A stretch of DNA of 64,000 nucleotides from Ramlibacter agri (GCF_012927085.1 NZ_JABBFX010000002.1:992001-1056000); one strand, 5' to 3'; shown: positions 8,749 through 17,460, counted from the first letter of the stretch. The notes: generated by a model not told the origin, from the sequence alone. Translations and numbers: made by a program.

Positions 8749-9219
8749 ATGAAAGTGAATTCCCGCCTCTCCCTGCTGGCCCTTGGCCTCGCCCTGTGCG
8801 CAGGCGCGCAGGCGCAGCCCGCCGCAGCCCCGGCCGCCGCCGCGGCCTCGGCGCCCAGCGTCGAAGACATGGCCAAGGCTGGCCAGCTGGCCGCCACCGG
8901 CTGGCTGACGCTGCTGGATCGCAATGACTGGGGCACCGCCTGGGATGCGTCCGCGGCGATGTTCCGCAGCAGCGTGCCGCTGGGCACGTGGATGGACAAG
9001 GTGCCGCCGGTGCGCCAGCCGCTCGGGCCGCTGGTGGAGCGCGAACCGGTGGAAGCGATCTACAAGACCAGCCTGCCGGGCCGCCCGGACGGCCAGTACG
9101 TGACCGTGCGTTTTCTCAGCAAGTTCCAGAAGGGCACGCTGCAGGAGATCGTCGCGACGGTGCGCGAACAGGACGGCCGCTGGCGCGTGACGGGCTACCA
9201 GCCCTCGCCGGCCAACTGA
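8749..9219 (+). CDS. periplasmic DUF4019 protein
   Basis: A 156-residue protein with a signal peptide cleaved after AGAQA (about residue 20), an Ala/Pro linker, and a DUF4019-like domain (TGWLTLLDRNDWGTAWD, ...FRSSVPLGTW..., ending VREQDGRWRVTGY). Members are small periplasmic proteins of unknown function. No Shine-Dalgarno sequence precedes the ATG; instead a -10-like TAGACT sits 7 bases upstream, suggesting a leaderless or very short-leader mRNA. It is convergent with the DUF4142 pair. Confidence 0.75.
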   Translation: MKVNSRLSLLALGLALCAGAQAQPAAAPAAAAASAPSVEDMAKAGQLAATGWLTLLDRNDWGTAWDASAAMFRSSVPLGTWMDKVPPVRQPLGPLVEREPVEAIYKTSLPGRPDGQYVTVRFLSKFQKGTLQEIVATVREQDGRWRVTGYQPSPAN

Positions 9220-9222
9220 GCC

Positions 9223-9822
9223 TCACACGGCGCGTTGCCCGCGCAGCGAAGCGCTGGGCAGCGCGCGGTTGACGGCGGCGAGCTGGTTGCGCAGCGCCGG
9301 CAGCTGCCTTTCGACCCAGGCCTTCAGCACCGGGTCCTCGGCCTGCGTGGCCATCTTCTCGAAGTTCTCGATGTCGGCCTGGTAGGTGCGCAGCGCGACC
9401 TCCTCGACGTACATGCGGTCGAACTTCGCGCCGCTGGCCTTGCCCAGCTGCTTCATCACCTTGTTGTGGTCGTTGCTCAGGATGGGCATGGCCATGCCGC
9501 GCGCCTGCAGCAGGTGCAACAGTTCCGGCTGCATCGTCTTCTGGCGGTCCATCACCGCCCGGGCGATTTCCTTGGCGGCGGGGCTGGTGGAACGGGTGGG
9601 CACCAGCCGCGAGGCATCGGCCTCGAAACGGGCGTTGGCCGCCGTGAGCTGCAGGAAGTGGCGCTCGAGCTTCTGCGCGCTGCCCAGCGGCCTGGCCTCG
9701 GCGGCGGCGGCCGCGGCGTAGCTCGGGGGGCGCGGCTGCGCGTGCGCGCCGGCAAGCGCCAGCGCCAGGATTGCGAACGCCAGCGGCGGGAATGCGGGGA
9801 ACTGCTTTCGACCTCGGATCAC
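9223..9822 (-). CDS. exported DUF4142 protein
   Basis: A 199-residue protein with a signal peptide ending AGAHA and a helical DUF4142 domain: FLQLTAANARFEADASRL, ..KEIARAVMDRQ.., ..FDRMYVEEVALRTYQADIENFEK.. and a final AWVERQLPALRNQL helix. The fold is a ferritin-like four-helix bundle; the function is unknown. The start is GTG at 9822 with no clear ribosome site. A second DUF4142 gene lies 43 bases upstream on the same strand, so they are probably co-transcribed paralogs. Confidence 0.8.
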   Translation of the reverse strand: MIRGRKQFPAFPPLAFAILALALAGAHAQPRPPSYAAAAAAEARPLGSAQKLERHFLQLTAANARFEADASRLVPTRSTSPAAKEIARAVMDRQKTMQPELLHLLQARGMAMPILSNDHNKVMKQLGKASGAKFDRMYVEEVALRTYQADIENFEKMATQAEDPVLKAWVERQLPALRNQLAAVNRALPSASLRGQRAV

Positions 9823-9864
9823 GCGCCGATTTTAGGAGCGGTCCAGCCAGCGTGAACGGTCGAG

Positions 9865-10368
9865 TTACTTCTTTGCCGCAGCTTCCGGCAGTTTCTGCGC
9901 TTGCGCGAGATGGTCCTGCAGCATCGGCAGGGTCTTCTCGATGAAGGCCTTCAGGTCGGCGTCCTGGACGTCGTCGCGGGCCTTCTGGAACGACTTGATG
10001 TCCTTCTCGTGCGCCTTGATGCCGACCTCGCGCACGAAGTGCTGGTCGAAGTCGGCGCCGTTGCGCTTGCCCAGCTTGTCGATCTCGCGCCGCTGGCTGC
10101 GGGTGGGCGCCGGCGGCAGCTCCACGCCCTTGGCGCTGGCGATCTTCACCAGCTCGTTGTTGGCGGCGGTGTGCTGGTCCGCCAGCATGCCGGCGAAGTT
10201 CTTCACCTGCAGGTCGTTGGCCTTCGCGTTGGCCAGCTGGGCGATCTGCACTTCGAACATGCCGCTCTCGGCAGCGTGCTCGATGAACTTGCGGTCGGCG
10301 TGCGCCAGGTTCCCGGCCTGCGCGGCGCCGAAGGCCAGCGCCAGCACGAGCAGCGCGAATCGCTTCAT
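9865..10368 (-). CDS. exported DUF4142 protein
   Basis: A 167-residue protein with a short signal peptide (cleavage near AAQA, residue 18) followed by a DUF4142 helical bundle: DRKFIEHAAESGMFEVQIAQ, ..VKNFAGMLADQHTAANNEL.., ..DFDQHFVREVGIKAHEKDIKSF... The start at 10368 is supported by GGGAGA upstream. It is a more typical family member than its downstream neighbour, which has a longer N-terminus. Function is unknown; the family is often linked to envelope stress or surface phenotypes. Confidence 0.82.
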   Translation of the reverse strand: MKRFALLVLALAFGAAQAGNLAHADRKFIEHAAESGMFEVQIAQLANAKANDLQVKNFAGMLADQHTAANNELVKIASAKGVELPPAPTRSQRREIDKLGKRNGADFDQHFVREVGIKAHEKDIKSFQKARDDVQDADLKAFIEKTLPMLQDHLAQAQKLPEAAAKK

Positions 10369-10427
10369 CCGTGATCTCCCAGAAAGGCGGCGCCGCATCG
10401 CGGCGCCGCTGCGGCCGGGTCAGGCCA

Positions 10428-11720
10428 TCACTTGCTCTTGGAGGACGAACCGGAGGACGCGCCGCTGTTGCCGCCCGAGGAACCGCTGCCCACGCTGCCC
10501 GGGTTGGCGTTGGCGCCGCTCATCGTGGTACCCGCGCTGCCCATGCCGCTGGAGCCGCCCAGGTTGCTGGAGCTGCCCTGGCCGGAACCCGCGGGGCTGC
10601 CCGAGCTGGCGCCGGACCCGCCGGTGCCGGACATGCCGCCGCCGCTGCCCGCGCCCGAGCCACCGCTGCCCTGCCCCTGGTTCGGGCCGAGGCCGCCGCT
10701 GCGGCTGTTGCGCCAGCTCGTGAACTCGTCGCTGAATTTCTTGTAGCGCTCCTGCCGCCAGTTCTGGTAGTCGTTGTCCAGGTTGCGGATCTGTTCTTCT
10801 CGCCACTGGTGGTATTCGGGGTCGTGGTGGCCCTGGCTGTAGCCGCCGGTGTGCGTGTGCATGCCGGTGCCGCCGCCCTGGTCCCAGGCGCCGCCTTGCG
10901 CCTGGCCGCCGAAGCTGCCGGCGCCCTGGCCCCATGCGTCCTGGCCGTAGCCCGAGCCCTGCTGGCCCATGCGCGTGCTGCCCATGCCGCCGCCGTAGTT
11001 GGCGCCGCCATGGCCCTGGTTGCCAGAGCCGTAGCCCTGGCTGCCGCCATAGCTGCCCTGCATGCCGCCGCCCTGCACGCCTTGCGGGCCCATGCTGCCG
11101 CCCATGCCACCGCCGTCGCTGCCGCGGTTGTAGGTGTCGCCCTGGCCGCCGTAGCCGCTGCCGCCCTGGCCGTAGGACGAGCCACCGCCGTAGCTGCTGC
11201 CGCCCTGGCCGTAGGTCGAGCCACCGCCGTAGCTGCCGCCGCTCCAGCTTCCGCGCTGGCCATAGGCCTGGCCGCGCTGGTCGTAGCTCTGGCCACCGTA
11301 GCCGCCACCCTGGCCATAGGTGCCGCTCGAGCCGCCGAAGCCGGACGACTGCATGCCCGCCGCGTTGCGCGTGCCGCCGCCGTATTCACCGCCATATTGC
11401 TCGCCGCGGCCCCAGCTGCCCTGGCCGCCGCCTTGCCCGCCGAACTCGGAATTGCCGCGGCCATAGCCGTGGCTCTCGCCGCCATAGCCGCCGTAGCCCG
11501 AAGATTGCTGCGAACCGAACTCGGTGCCGGCGCGCTGGCCGTAGCCGCCAAGTGCCCCTTGCGAACCCTGCATGCCGGAGCTGCCGCCCTGCTGGCCCTG
11601 CTGGCTGCCCCAGCCGCCGCGCGAATCCCCGCCACCGTACCCCTGGCCACGATCCTGCTGCTGGTCGCCGCTGCCCCAGCGGCCCTGGCGGTCGCGGTCT
11701 TCGTAGTCACGAGATGCCAT
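10428..11720 (-). CDS. 430-residue Gly/Ser/Tyr/Gln-rich low-complexity protein
   Basis: The start MASRDYEDRD at 11720 has AAGGAG 6-10 bases upstream. Residues about 15-290 are irregular repeats of Gly, Tyr, Gln and Ser (YGQGG, SYGGGS, GYGGQ) resembling prion-like or RNA-binding disordered domains. A compact charged block follows at about residues 290-345, with HQWREEQIRNLDNDYQNW and then a RYKKFSDEFTSWR segment. The last 80 residues are again Gly/Ser-rich. No signal peptide is seen. The WR...DYxxWRxERxxKFxxEFxxWR pattern resembles the tail of SWFGD-type proteins, though no SWFGD motif is present. Function unknown. Confidence 0.6.
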   Translation of the reverse strand: MASRDYEDRDRQGRWGSGDQQQDRGQGYGGGDSRGGWGSQQGQQGGSSGMQGSQGALGGYGQRAGTEFGSQQSSGYGGYGGESHGYGRGNSEFGGQGGGQGSWGRGEQYGGEYGGGTRNAAGMQSSGFGGSSGTYGQGGGYGGQSYDQRGQAYGQRGSWSGGSYGGGSTYGQGGSSYGGGSSYGQGGSGYGGQGDTYNRGSDGGGMGGSMGPQGVQGGGMQGSYGGSQGYGSGNQGHGGANYGGGMGSTRMGQQGSGYGQDAWGQGAGSFGGQAQGGAWDQGGGTGMHTHTGGYSQGHHDPEYHQWREEQIRNLDNDYQNWRQERYKKFSDEFTSWRNSRSGGLGPNQGQGSGGSGAGSGGGMSGTGGSGASSGSPAGSGQGSSSNLGGSSGMGSAGTTMSGANANPGSVGSGSSGGNSGASSGSSSKSK

Positions 11721-11825
11721 CTCATTCTCCTTCGGGATCAAAGTCGGTCGATGCCGGATGGAGCGTGTCCTCCATCCGCCGGTTCATCTTGGGCCGCCCC
11801 CTCCCGTCACCCTGTCGGACAACAT

Positions 11826-11849
11826 CCGGGCAGGTGTAGGACTGCCCGG
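11826..11849. promoter_or_regulatory. 8-bp inverted repeat in the divergent intergenic region
   Basis: CCGGGCAG and CTGCCCGG are separated by 8 bases, between the Gly-rich protein gene and the YXWGXW protein gene. It could be an operator or a leader hairpin; nothing decides between them. Confidence 0.3.
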
Positions 11850-11960
11850 CCTTGCATTTACGAACGGCTGCAGCGTTCACGCGGCATTTGCACGGCAGTG
11901 GGAGCGCATTCACATGCGCTGCGCAGGATGGCCTCACCCCCAACCAACCGGAGAACGTCG

Positions 11961-12344
11961 ATGGGCAGCAAGAAAACCTGGATCGTCACCGCCGCCGCCG
12001 CGCTCGCCGCGGCCAGCGCCCTGCTCGCTGCGCCAGCGCAGGCGGCCGGCGTGTATGTCGAGATCGCGCCGCCGGCGCCGCGCGTGGAAGCCGTGCCGCA
12101 GCCGCGCCATGGCCAGAGCTGGGTGCCGGGCCACTGGGAATGGCGCCGCCACCAGTACGTGTGGGCGCCGGGCTACTACGTGGCGATGCGCCCGGGCTAC
12201 CGCTATGCCGAGCCCCATTGGGTGCAGGTGGGCGGCCGCTGGAGCTACGAGCCGGGCCGCTGGGAACGCGCGGAACGCGACCGCGATCACGACGGCGTGC
12301 CGGACCGCTTCGATCGCCACCCGGACAACCCGCACCGCAGCTGA
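11961..12344 (+). CDS. secreted YXWGXW-motif protein
   Basis: A 127-residue protein with a signal peptide cleaved near APAQA (about residue 28). The mature part carries WVPGHWEWRRHQYVWAPGYY and HWVQVGGRWSYEPGRW, matching the YXWGXW repeat type, and ends with an Asp-rich DRDHDGVPDRFDRHPDNP segment that looks like a calcium-binding thrombospondin type 3-like repeat. The ribosome site CGGAGA supports the ATG at 11961. Such proteins occur at the envelope of many proteobacteria, function unknown. Confidence 0.75.
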   Translation: MGSKKTWIVTAAAALAAASALLAAPAQAAGVYVEIAPPAPRVEAVPQPRHGQSWVPGHWEWRRHQYVWAPGYYVAMRPGYRYAEPHWVQVGGRWSYEPGRWERAERDRDHDGVPDRFDRHPDNPHRS

Positions 12345-12369
12345 TAGCGGGGTTCGGCGCCCTTCGCAG

Positions 12370-12397
12370 GCTGGGTTCGGCGGACGCCGACCCCAGC
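12370..12397. terminator. hairpin between convergent genes
   Basis: GCTGGGTTCGGCG and CGCCGACCCCAGC form a 13-bp stem with one mismatch between the YXWGXW gene and the ZIP gene. No long T tract follows, so the terminator role is inferred from position. Confidence 0.45.
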
Positions 12398-12405
12398 TTG
12401 CAACG

Positions 12406-13245
12406 CTAGTGTCCGTGCCCCATCAAGCTGGCCACCGTCACCAGCGCAATCCCCGACAGCAACCACGCGACCTGGGCCAGCGTCTCCCGCGCGCCCAGGC
12501 GCTTCTGCAATTGCGGGATGAGGTCGGCCAGCGCCACGTAGATGAAGCTGCTGCTGGCCACGACCAGGAAGTAAGGCAGGTAGTCCGCCAGCCGGTCCAC
12601 CAGCCACCAGCCGACGAGGCCGCCCAGCGGCGTCACCGCGCCGGCCAGCGACACCTTCACCAAGGCCGCGCGCCGCGAGCGGCTGGACTGCCGCAGCACG
12701 GCCAGGTCGCCGATGTGGTGCGGCACCTCGTGCGCCAGTACCGCGAGCGCGGCCACCAGGCCGAGATGCGTGCTCGCCGCGAAGGCCGAGGCGATCAGGA
12801 TGCCGTCGCCGAAGCAGTGCACGCTGTCGCCGGTGAGCACCGCCCAGCCGCCGGTACGCTGGTCCTTGTGCTCATGGTCGTGGTCGTGCGCATGCGCCAG
12901 CCCGTGCGCGTGGCTGTGTTCCTCGTCGTGCGAACCGTGGTGGTGTTCGTGGCCGTGGTGCCAGAGCTCCGCCTTGTCCAGGAGGAAGAAGAACACCACG
13001 CCGACCAGCAGCGTGGCGAACATCGCGTGCGCGCCGGCCTGGCTTTCCAGCGCTTCGGGCAGCAGGTGCATGAAGGCGGTGGCCAGCAGCGCGCCGGCGG
13101 CGAGGCTGAGGAGGTGCTGCTCCTTGAGTCCGCGCACGCGCGGCTCGGGGCCCCAGCCCAGGCGCATGAGGCCGGCGGCCAGCCACACGCTGCCGATGCC
13201 GGCGGCGAAGGTCGCGAGGAGGATGAAGGCGAGAGTTGCGGTCAT
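12406..13245 (-). CDS. ZIP family divalent metal transporter
   Basis: A 279-residue membrane protein with the ZIP family layout: three N-terminal helices, a His-rich cytoplasmic loop (about residues 96-127, with many HxH and HDHDH runs), then helices carrying the metal-site residues His143 and Asp147 (HCFGDG) and His172, Glu173, His176, His177 (HEVPHHIGD). ZIP proteins import zinc or other divalent metals. The pattern fits the ZupT/SLC39 type. The metal specificity is not determined by sequence alone. Confidence 0.87.
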   Translation of the reverse strand: MTATLAFILLATFAAGIGSVWLAAGLMRLGWGPEPRVRGLKEQHLLSLAAGALLATAFMHLLPEALESQAGAHAMFATLLVGVVFFFLLDKAELWHHGHEHHHGSHDEEHSHAHGLAHAHDHDHEHKDQRTGGWAVLTGDSVHCFGDGILIASAFAASTHLGLVAALAVLAHEVPHHIGDLAVLRQSSRSRRAALVKVSLAGAVTPLGGLVGWWLVDRLADYLPYFLVVASSSFIYVALADLIPQLQKRLGARETLAQVAWLLSGIALVTVASLMGHGH

Positions 13246-13315
13246 GAAGGGCCGCGCGATCTTATCAACGCGGCAGGGCGCACAATCCGGGCCTCATCCC
13301 AAGCCAGGAGATCCC

Positions 13316-13504
13316 ATGCCGACCATCCGCGTCGAGATGTTCGAGGGCCGCACCCTCGAACAGAAGAAAAACCTCGTGCAAGCGCTCACGCAAGCCTGCG
13401 TCCAGACCCTGGGCAGCAAGGCCGAAGGCATCGACGTCCTGATCTACGAACTGAAGAAGCAGGACTGGGCGACGGGCGGGGAGTTGTGGTCGGAGAAAAA
13501 GTAG
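13316..13504 (+). CDS. 4-oxalocrotonate tautomerase family protein
   Basis: A 62-residue protein beginning Met-Pro, so that Pro1 after Met removal can act as the catalytic base. PTIRVEMFEGRTLEQKK is the usual start of the tautomerase superfamily, and the length is standard for 4-OT-like subunits, which form hexamers. AGGAG precedes the ATG at 13316. It stands alone, convergent with the molybdenum-enzyme operon, so its physiological substrate is unclear. Confidence 0.88.
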   Translation: MPTIRVEMFEGRTLEQKKNLVQALTQACVQTLGSKAEGIDVLIYELKKQDWATGGELWSEKK

Positions 13505-13527
13505 GGTGCGCAGCTCCGCTGCGCACC
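13505..13527. terminator. 10-bp stem hairpin between convergent genes
   Basis: GGTGCGCAGC and GCTGCGCACC with a 3-base loop lie directly after the tautomerase stop and before the molybdenum-subunit stop on the other strand. There is no T tract, so this is a probable rather than certain terminator. Confidence 0.45.
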
Positions 13528-13531
13528 TGAA

Positions 13532-15760
13532 TCAGGCCGACATCCCCGCCAGCACCTTGTCCAGCGTGATCGGGAAATCGCGCACGCGCACGCCGCAGGC
13601 GTTGTAGATCGCGTTGGCGATCGCCGCGCCGGCGCCGCTGATCCCCAGTTCGCCGACGCCCTTGATCTTCAGCGGGTTCGTCTTGTCGTCCACTTCGGGC
13701 AGGTAGTAGGCGTCCAGCGCCGGGATGTCCGCATGCGCCGGCACGTGGTATTCGGCGAGGTCGTGGTTGGCGAAGCAGCCGTGGCGCGCGTCCAGCACCG
13801 CTTCCTCGTGCAGGGTCTCGCCGACGCCCCAGATCATCCCGCCGATCGCCTGCGAGCGCGCCGTCTTCGCGTTGAGGATGCGGCCGGCGGCGAACACGCC
13901 CAGCATGCGCCGCACGCGCACTTCGCCCGACTCGGTGTCCACCGCCACCTCGGCGAAGAAGGCGCCGTAGGCCTGCTGCGAATACTTCTTCATCATGTCG
14001 CCGGGCTGGATCTCGCCGTCGGCCTCGATGCCGGAGGCGCCCGCCAAGGTGGCAAGCGTCGCCGTCTTGCCGCAGCCGGTGATCTTGCCGTCGGCGAAGC
14101 GGGCCTGTGCAGGGTCGATGCCGGCCGACTGCGCCAGCTTCGTCCGCAGCTTGTCGCAGGCGTCGTACAGCGCCGAGCCGGCGCTTGCCGCGCCGAACGA
14201 GCCGCCCGAACCGGCCGTTTCCGGGAAGTCGCTGTCGCCCAGCTGCATGCTCACCTGCGCGGGCGGCAGGCCCAGCATCTCCGCCGCGACCTGCGTGAAC
14301 ACCGTGTAACTGCCGGTGCCGATGTCGGTCATCGACATCTTCGCCGTCAGCATGCCATTGCCGTCGATATGCACCTTGCACTTGGACGGCCGCAGGAAGT
14401 TGCCGCGCGAGGCCGCGGCCATGCCCATGCCCACCAGCCAGCGGCCTTCGCGCTGCTGGCCCGGCTGCGTGTGGCGCAGGTCCCAGCCGAAACGCTTCGC
14501 GCCTTCGTGCATGCACGCCACCAGCTGGCGCGAGGAGAACGGGATGTGCTTCTCCGGATCCTGCTTCGGCTCGTTGCGCAGGCGCAGTGCGATCGGGTCC
14601 ATGCCCAGTTGCACCGCCAGTTCGTCCATGGCGCATTCGAGCGCCGGCATGCCGACGGCTTCGCCCGGCGCGCGGCACGAGTCCGACACCGGCAGGTCCA
14701 GGTGTGCGACGCGGTTCTTCGTCATGCGATTCGGCGCCGCATAGAGCGACCGCCCCACCATCGCCGCCGATTCGTAGAAGTCGTCGAAGCGCGCCGTGTG
14801 CGACCAGGCCTCATGCCCGAAGGCCGTCAGCACGCCGTCGCGCGTGGCGCCCAGGCGCAGCCGCTGCACGGTGTCGCTGCGGTGCGTGGTGAGGTGGAAC
14901 ATCTGCTGGCGCGTCAGCGCCGTCTTCACCGGCCGGTTCAACTGCCGCGAAGCGAGCGCCGCCAGGATCGCATCGCCGTAGATCGGCAGCTTGCCGCCGA
15001 AGCCGCCGCCGATGTAGCGGCTCAGGATGCGCACCTTCTCGTTGGGGATCTGCAAGGTGTTGGCCACGCACTTCTGCGCGCTTTCCAGCAGCTGCGAGGA
15101 GCAGTTGACGACCACCCGGTCGCCTTCCCACCAGGCGGTGCTGGCGTGCGGCTCCATTTGCGCGTGGATGTGCACCGGCGTGGTGTAGCGCGCGTCCACC
15201 TGCACCGGCGCGGCGGCGAAGGCGGCATCGAAGTCGCCGCTGGCGGAGTCCGGCTCGCGGCCGTTGGAAGGCTTGGGCTTCTGCGCCTGCGCCAGGTTCT
15301 TCTGCAGCTCGTAGTCGCCGCGCTCCGGCGCATAAGTGACGCGCACCAGCTGCGCCGCCGCCCGCGCCTGCTCGAAGCTCTCGGCAACGACGAAAGCCAC
15401 CGGCTCGCCGTAGTACTGCACCCGGTCGTCGTTCAACTGCGGCTTGGCGCGGGCGAAGCGGTCCTCCAGGTTCATCGGCCCGAAAGGCGCCTGCTTCGGC
15501 GCATTGCGGTGGGTCCAGACCAGCACGACGCCGGGCGCGCGTTCGGCCGCGCTCGTGTCGACGCCGGCCACGCGGCCCTTGGCGATGCTCGCCTCCACCA
15601 GGTAGCCGTAGGCGGGGCGTGCCGGTGCGCGCACTTCGTAGGCATAGGGCGCGCGGCCCGTCACCTTCGGCACGCCATCCACGCGGTCCAGCGGCCGGCC
15701 CACCAGGCCTTGCCGGTTGTCGTCCAGGGCGTTGTGCCCTGCGGGCTGCTTCATCTCCAT
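13532..15760 (-). CDS. molybdenum-binding subunit of periplasmic aldehyde oxidoreductase (PaoC-like)
   Basis: A 742-residue large subunit of the xanthine dehydrogenase family. N-terminal VGRPLDRVDGVPKVTGRAPY is the typical start; IGGGFGGKLPIYGD, SDSCRAPGEAVGMPALECAMDE, DIGTGSYTVFTQVAAE and GSGGSFGAASAG are cofactor-site motifs, and GVGELGISG near the C-terminus holds the catalytic Glu. Members oxidise aldehydes or heterocycles at a molybdenum cofactor. It is the last gene of a three-gene operon with the FAD and 2Fe-2S subunits, in the order of E. coli paoABC. It has no signal of its own; export would ride on the Tat signal of the small subunit. Confidence 0.88.
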   Translation of the reverse strand: MEMKQPAGHNALDDNRQGLVGRPLDRVDGVPKVTGRAPYAYEVRAPARPAYGYLVEASIAKGRVAGVDTSAAERAPGVVLVWTHRNAPKQAPFGPMNLEDRFARAKPQLNDDRVQYYGEPVAFVVAESFEQARAAAQLVRVTYAPERGDYELQKNLAQAQKPKPSNGREPDSASGDFDAAFAAAPVQVDARYTTPVHIHAQMEPHASTAWWEGDRVVVNCSSQLLESAQKCVANTLQIPNEKVRILSRYIGGGFGGKLPIYGDAILAALASRQLNRPVKTALTRQQMFHLTTHRSDTVQRLRLGATRDGVLTAFGHEAWSHTARFDDFYESAAMVGRSLYAAPNRMTKNRVAHLDLPVSDSCRAPGEAVGMPALECAMDELAVQLGMDPIALRLRNEPKQDPEKHIPFSSRQLVACMHEGAKRFGWDLRHTQPGQQREGRWLVGMGMAAASRGNFLRPSKCKVHIDGNGMLTAKMSMTDIGTGSYTVFTQVAAEMLGLPPAQVSMQLGDSDFPETAGSGGSFGAASAGSALYDACDKLRTKLAQSAGIDPAQARFADGKITGCGKTATLATLAGASGIEADGEIQPGDMMKKYSQQAYGAFFAEVAVDTESGEVRVRRMLGVFAAGRILNAKTARSQAIGGMIWGVGETLHEEAVLDARHGCFANHDLAEYHVPAHADIPALDAYYLPEVDDKTNPLKIKGVGELGISGAGAAIANAIYNACGVRVRDFPITLDKVLAGMSA

Positions 15761-15771
15761 CGTGGCGGCCC

Positions 15772-16755
15772 TCAGGTACGTGTCGCTTCGCCCAGCACGC
15801 CGGCCAGCACGCGGCGCAGCAGCGGGATCTTGAAATCGTTGTGGCCCTGGCCACGCGCGCCGGCGAGCACCGCGCTCGCCGCGGCGTCGTAGGACTGCGG
15901 TGCGGCAGGCACGTTGGCCAGCGCCTGTTCGGCCTGCGGCACGCGCCAGGGCTTGTGGGCGAGGCCGCCGAAGGCGAGCCGCGCATTGCGCACCGTGCCG
16001 CCCTGCGCATCGACGATGGCGGCCACCGACACCAGCGCGAAGGCATAGGACGCGCGGTCACGCACCTTGCGATACAGCTGCACGCCGGGCGGCGGCGGCG
16101 GCAGGCTCACGGCGGTAATGAAATCGCCGGGCTGCAGCTCGGTCTCGACGTTGGGCGTGCTGCCCGGCAGCCGGTGGAAGTCGGCAATCGGGATCACTCG
16201 CCGCTGCCCCTGCGGCGAAACCGTCTCCACCTGCGCGTCGAGCGCGCGCATCGCCACCGCCATGTCCGAGGGATGCACCGCGATGCACTGGTCGCTGGCC
16301 CCGACGATGGCGTGGATGCGGTTGAAGCCGCCGATGGCGGAACAGCCCGAGCCGGGCGTGCGCTTGTTGCACGGCTTGCTGGTGTCGTAGAAGTAGTAGC
16401 AGCGCGTGCGTTGCAGCAGGTTGCCGCCGGTGGTGGCCTTGTTGCGCAACTGCGCCGACGCGCCGGCCAGCAGCGCGCGGCTCAACACCGGATAGCGCTG
16501 GCGCACGCGCGGGTCGGCGGCAAGGTCGCTGTTGCGCACCATCGTGCCGATGCGCAGGCCGCCGCCTGGCAGGTCCTCGATGCGGTCCAGCCCGATGCGG
16601 TTGATGTCGACCAGGTGGACGGGCGTCTCGACCTGCAGCTTCATCAGGTCCAGCAGGTTGGTGCCGCCGGCGATGAACTTCGCGCCCGGGTGCTGCGCCG
16701 CCGCCTGCGCCGCCGCTTCGGGGCTGGCGGCCCGCTCGTAAGTGAAGGCCTTCAT
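15772..16755 (-). CDS. FAD-binding subunit of aldehyde oxidoreductase (PaoB-like)
   Basis: A 327-residue CO dehydrogenase flavoprotein-type subunit. The FAD-binding segments are [15 protein letters not shown] (about 25-40) and ATTGGNL (107-113). A Cys-bearing insertion follows (Cys119, Cys129, Cys138; [23 protein letters not shown]), which in PaoB-type subunits carries an extra 4Fe-4S cluster, separating it from ordinary xanthine dehydrogenase FAD subunits. Its ATG overlaps the stop of the 2Fe-2S gene (ATGA), and the Mo subunit gene starts 11 bases downstream. Confidence 0.88.
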   Translation of the reverse strand: MKAFTYERAASPEAAAQAAAQHPGAKFIAGGTNLLDLMKLQVETPVHLVDINRIGLDRIEDLPGGGLRIGTMVRNSDLAADPRVRQRYPVLSRALLAGASAQLRNKATTGGNLLQRTRCYYFYDTSKPCNKRTPGSGCSAIGGFNRIHAIVGASDQCIAVHPSDMAVAMRALDAQVETVSPQGQRRVIPIADFHRLPGSTPNVETELQPGDFITAVSLPPPPPGVQLYRKVRDRASYAFALVSVAAIVDAQGGTVRNARLAFGGLAHKPWRVPQAEQALANVPAAPQSYDAAASAVLAGARGQGHNDFKIPLLRRVLAGVLGEATRT

Positions 16756-17405
16756 GTGCCGCCTCCCACTTCCTCGATCGCCGCGACGATGTTCGGGTAG
16801 CAACTGCAGCGGCAGATGTTGCCGCTCATGCGCTCGCGGATCTCCTCCGGCGTGAGGCGCGGCACCGCGTGCAGGTCCGCCGTCACGAAGCTGGGCATGC
16901 CGGCGCGTACTTCGCCCAGCATGGCGACACCGGAGCAGATCTGCCCCGGCGTGCAATAGCCGCACTGGAAGCCGTCGTGCTTGATGAAGGCGGCCTGCAG
17001 CGGATGCAGCTGGTTGCCCTGCGCCAGGCCTTCGATGGTGGTGACCTGTTGGCCGTCGTGCATCAGCGCCAAGGTGAGGCAGCTGTTGATGCGGCGGCCA
17101 TCCACCAGCACCGTGCAAGCGCCGCACTGGCCGTGGTCGCAGCCCTTCTTGGTGCCGGTGAGCTGCAGGTTCTCGCGCAGCAAGTCGAGCAGCGTGGTGC
17201 GGGTGTCGACGTTCAGGTCGCGCGACTGGCCGTTGACGAACAGCCGCACGGGCACGTATTGCGGTTGCGGCTCGGCCACGCGAGGCGCTGCCTGCGCTTG
17301 CTGGGCCTCGGCGCCCAGTGAACTCGATGCGGCCGCCAACGCGCCCGCCACGCGCAGCACGTCGCGGCGCGTCATGTCCCCGTCGGGACCGTCTTTCTCT
17401 GCCAT
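16752..17405 (-). CDS. Tat-exported 2Fe-2S subunit of aldehyde oxidoreductase (PaoA-like)
   Basis: A 217-residue iron-sulfur subunit. The N-terminus has a twin-arginine signal ([17 protein letters not shown], residues 12-28) ending near EAQA. Two 2Fe-2S sites are complete: Cys89, Cys94, Cys97 and Cys109 in the ferredoxin-like half, and Cys148, Cys151, Cys198 and Cys200 in the C-terminal half. It passes electrons from the molybdenum site onwards. GGGAGC before the ATG supports the start at 17405. It is the first gene of the operon; no molybdenum-cofactor chaperone (PaoD/XdhC type) is seen next to it. Confidence 0.88.
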   Translation of the reverse strand: MAEKDGPDGDMTRRDVLRVAGALAAASSSLGAEAQQAQAAPRVAEPQPQYVPVRLFVNGQSRDLNVDTRTTLLDLLRENLQLTGTKKGCDHGQCGACTVLVDGRRINSCLTLALMHDGQQVTTIEGLAQGNQLHPLQAAFIKHDGFQCGYCTPGQICSGVAMLGEVRAGMPSFVTADLHAVPRLTPEEIRERMSGNICRCSCYPNIVAAIEEVGGGT

Positions 17406-17460
17406 GGATGCTCCCGATGGGAAGCAGCCAGTCTAGGAAGGCGAATGCGGCCGCGACGGA

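Noticed and set aside
10428..11720. Possible tandem-repeat or CRISPR-like array in the Gly-rich gene
   Set aside because: The repeats are short, irregular and in one reading frame without constant spacers; they are coding repeats.
13733..15892. 719-codon plus-strand frame
   Set aside because: Antisense to the molybdenum-subunit gene, His/Arg/Gly-rich and without any recognisable domain.
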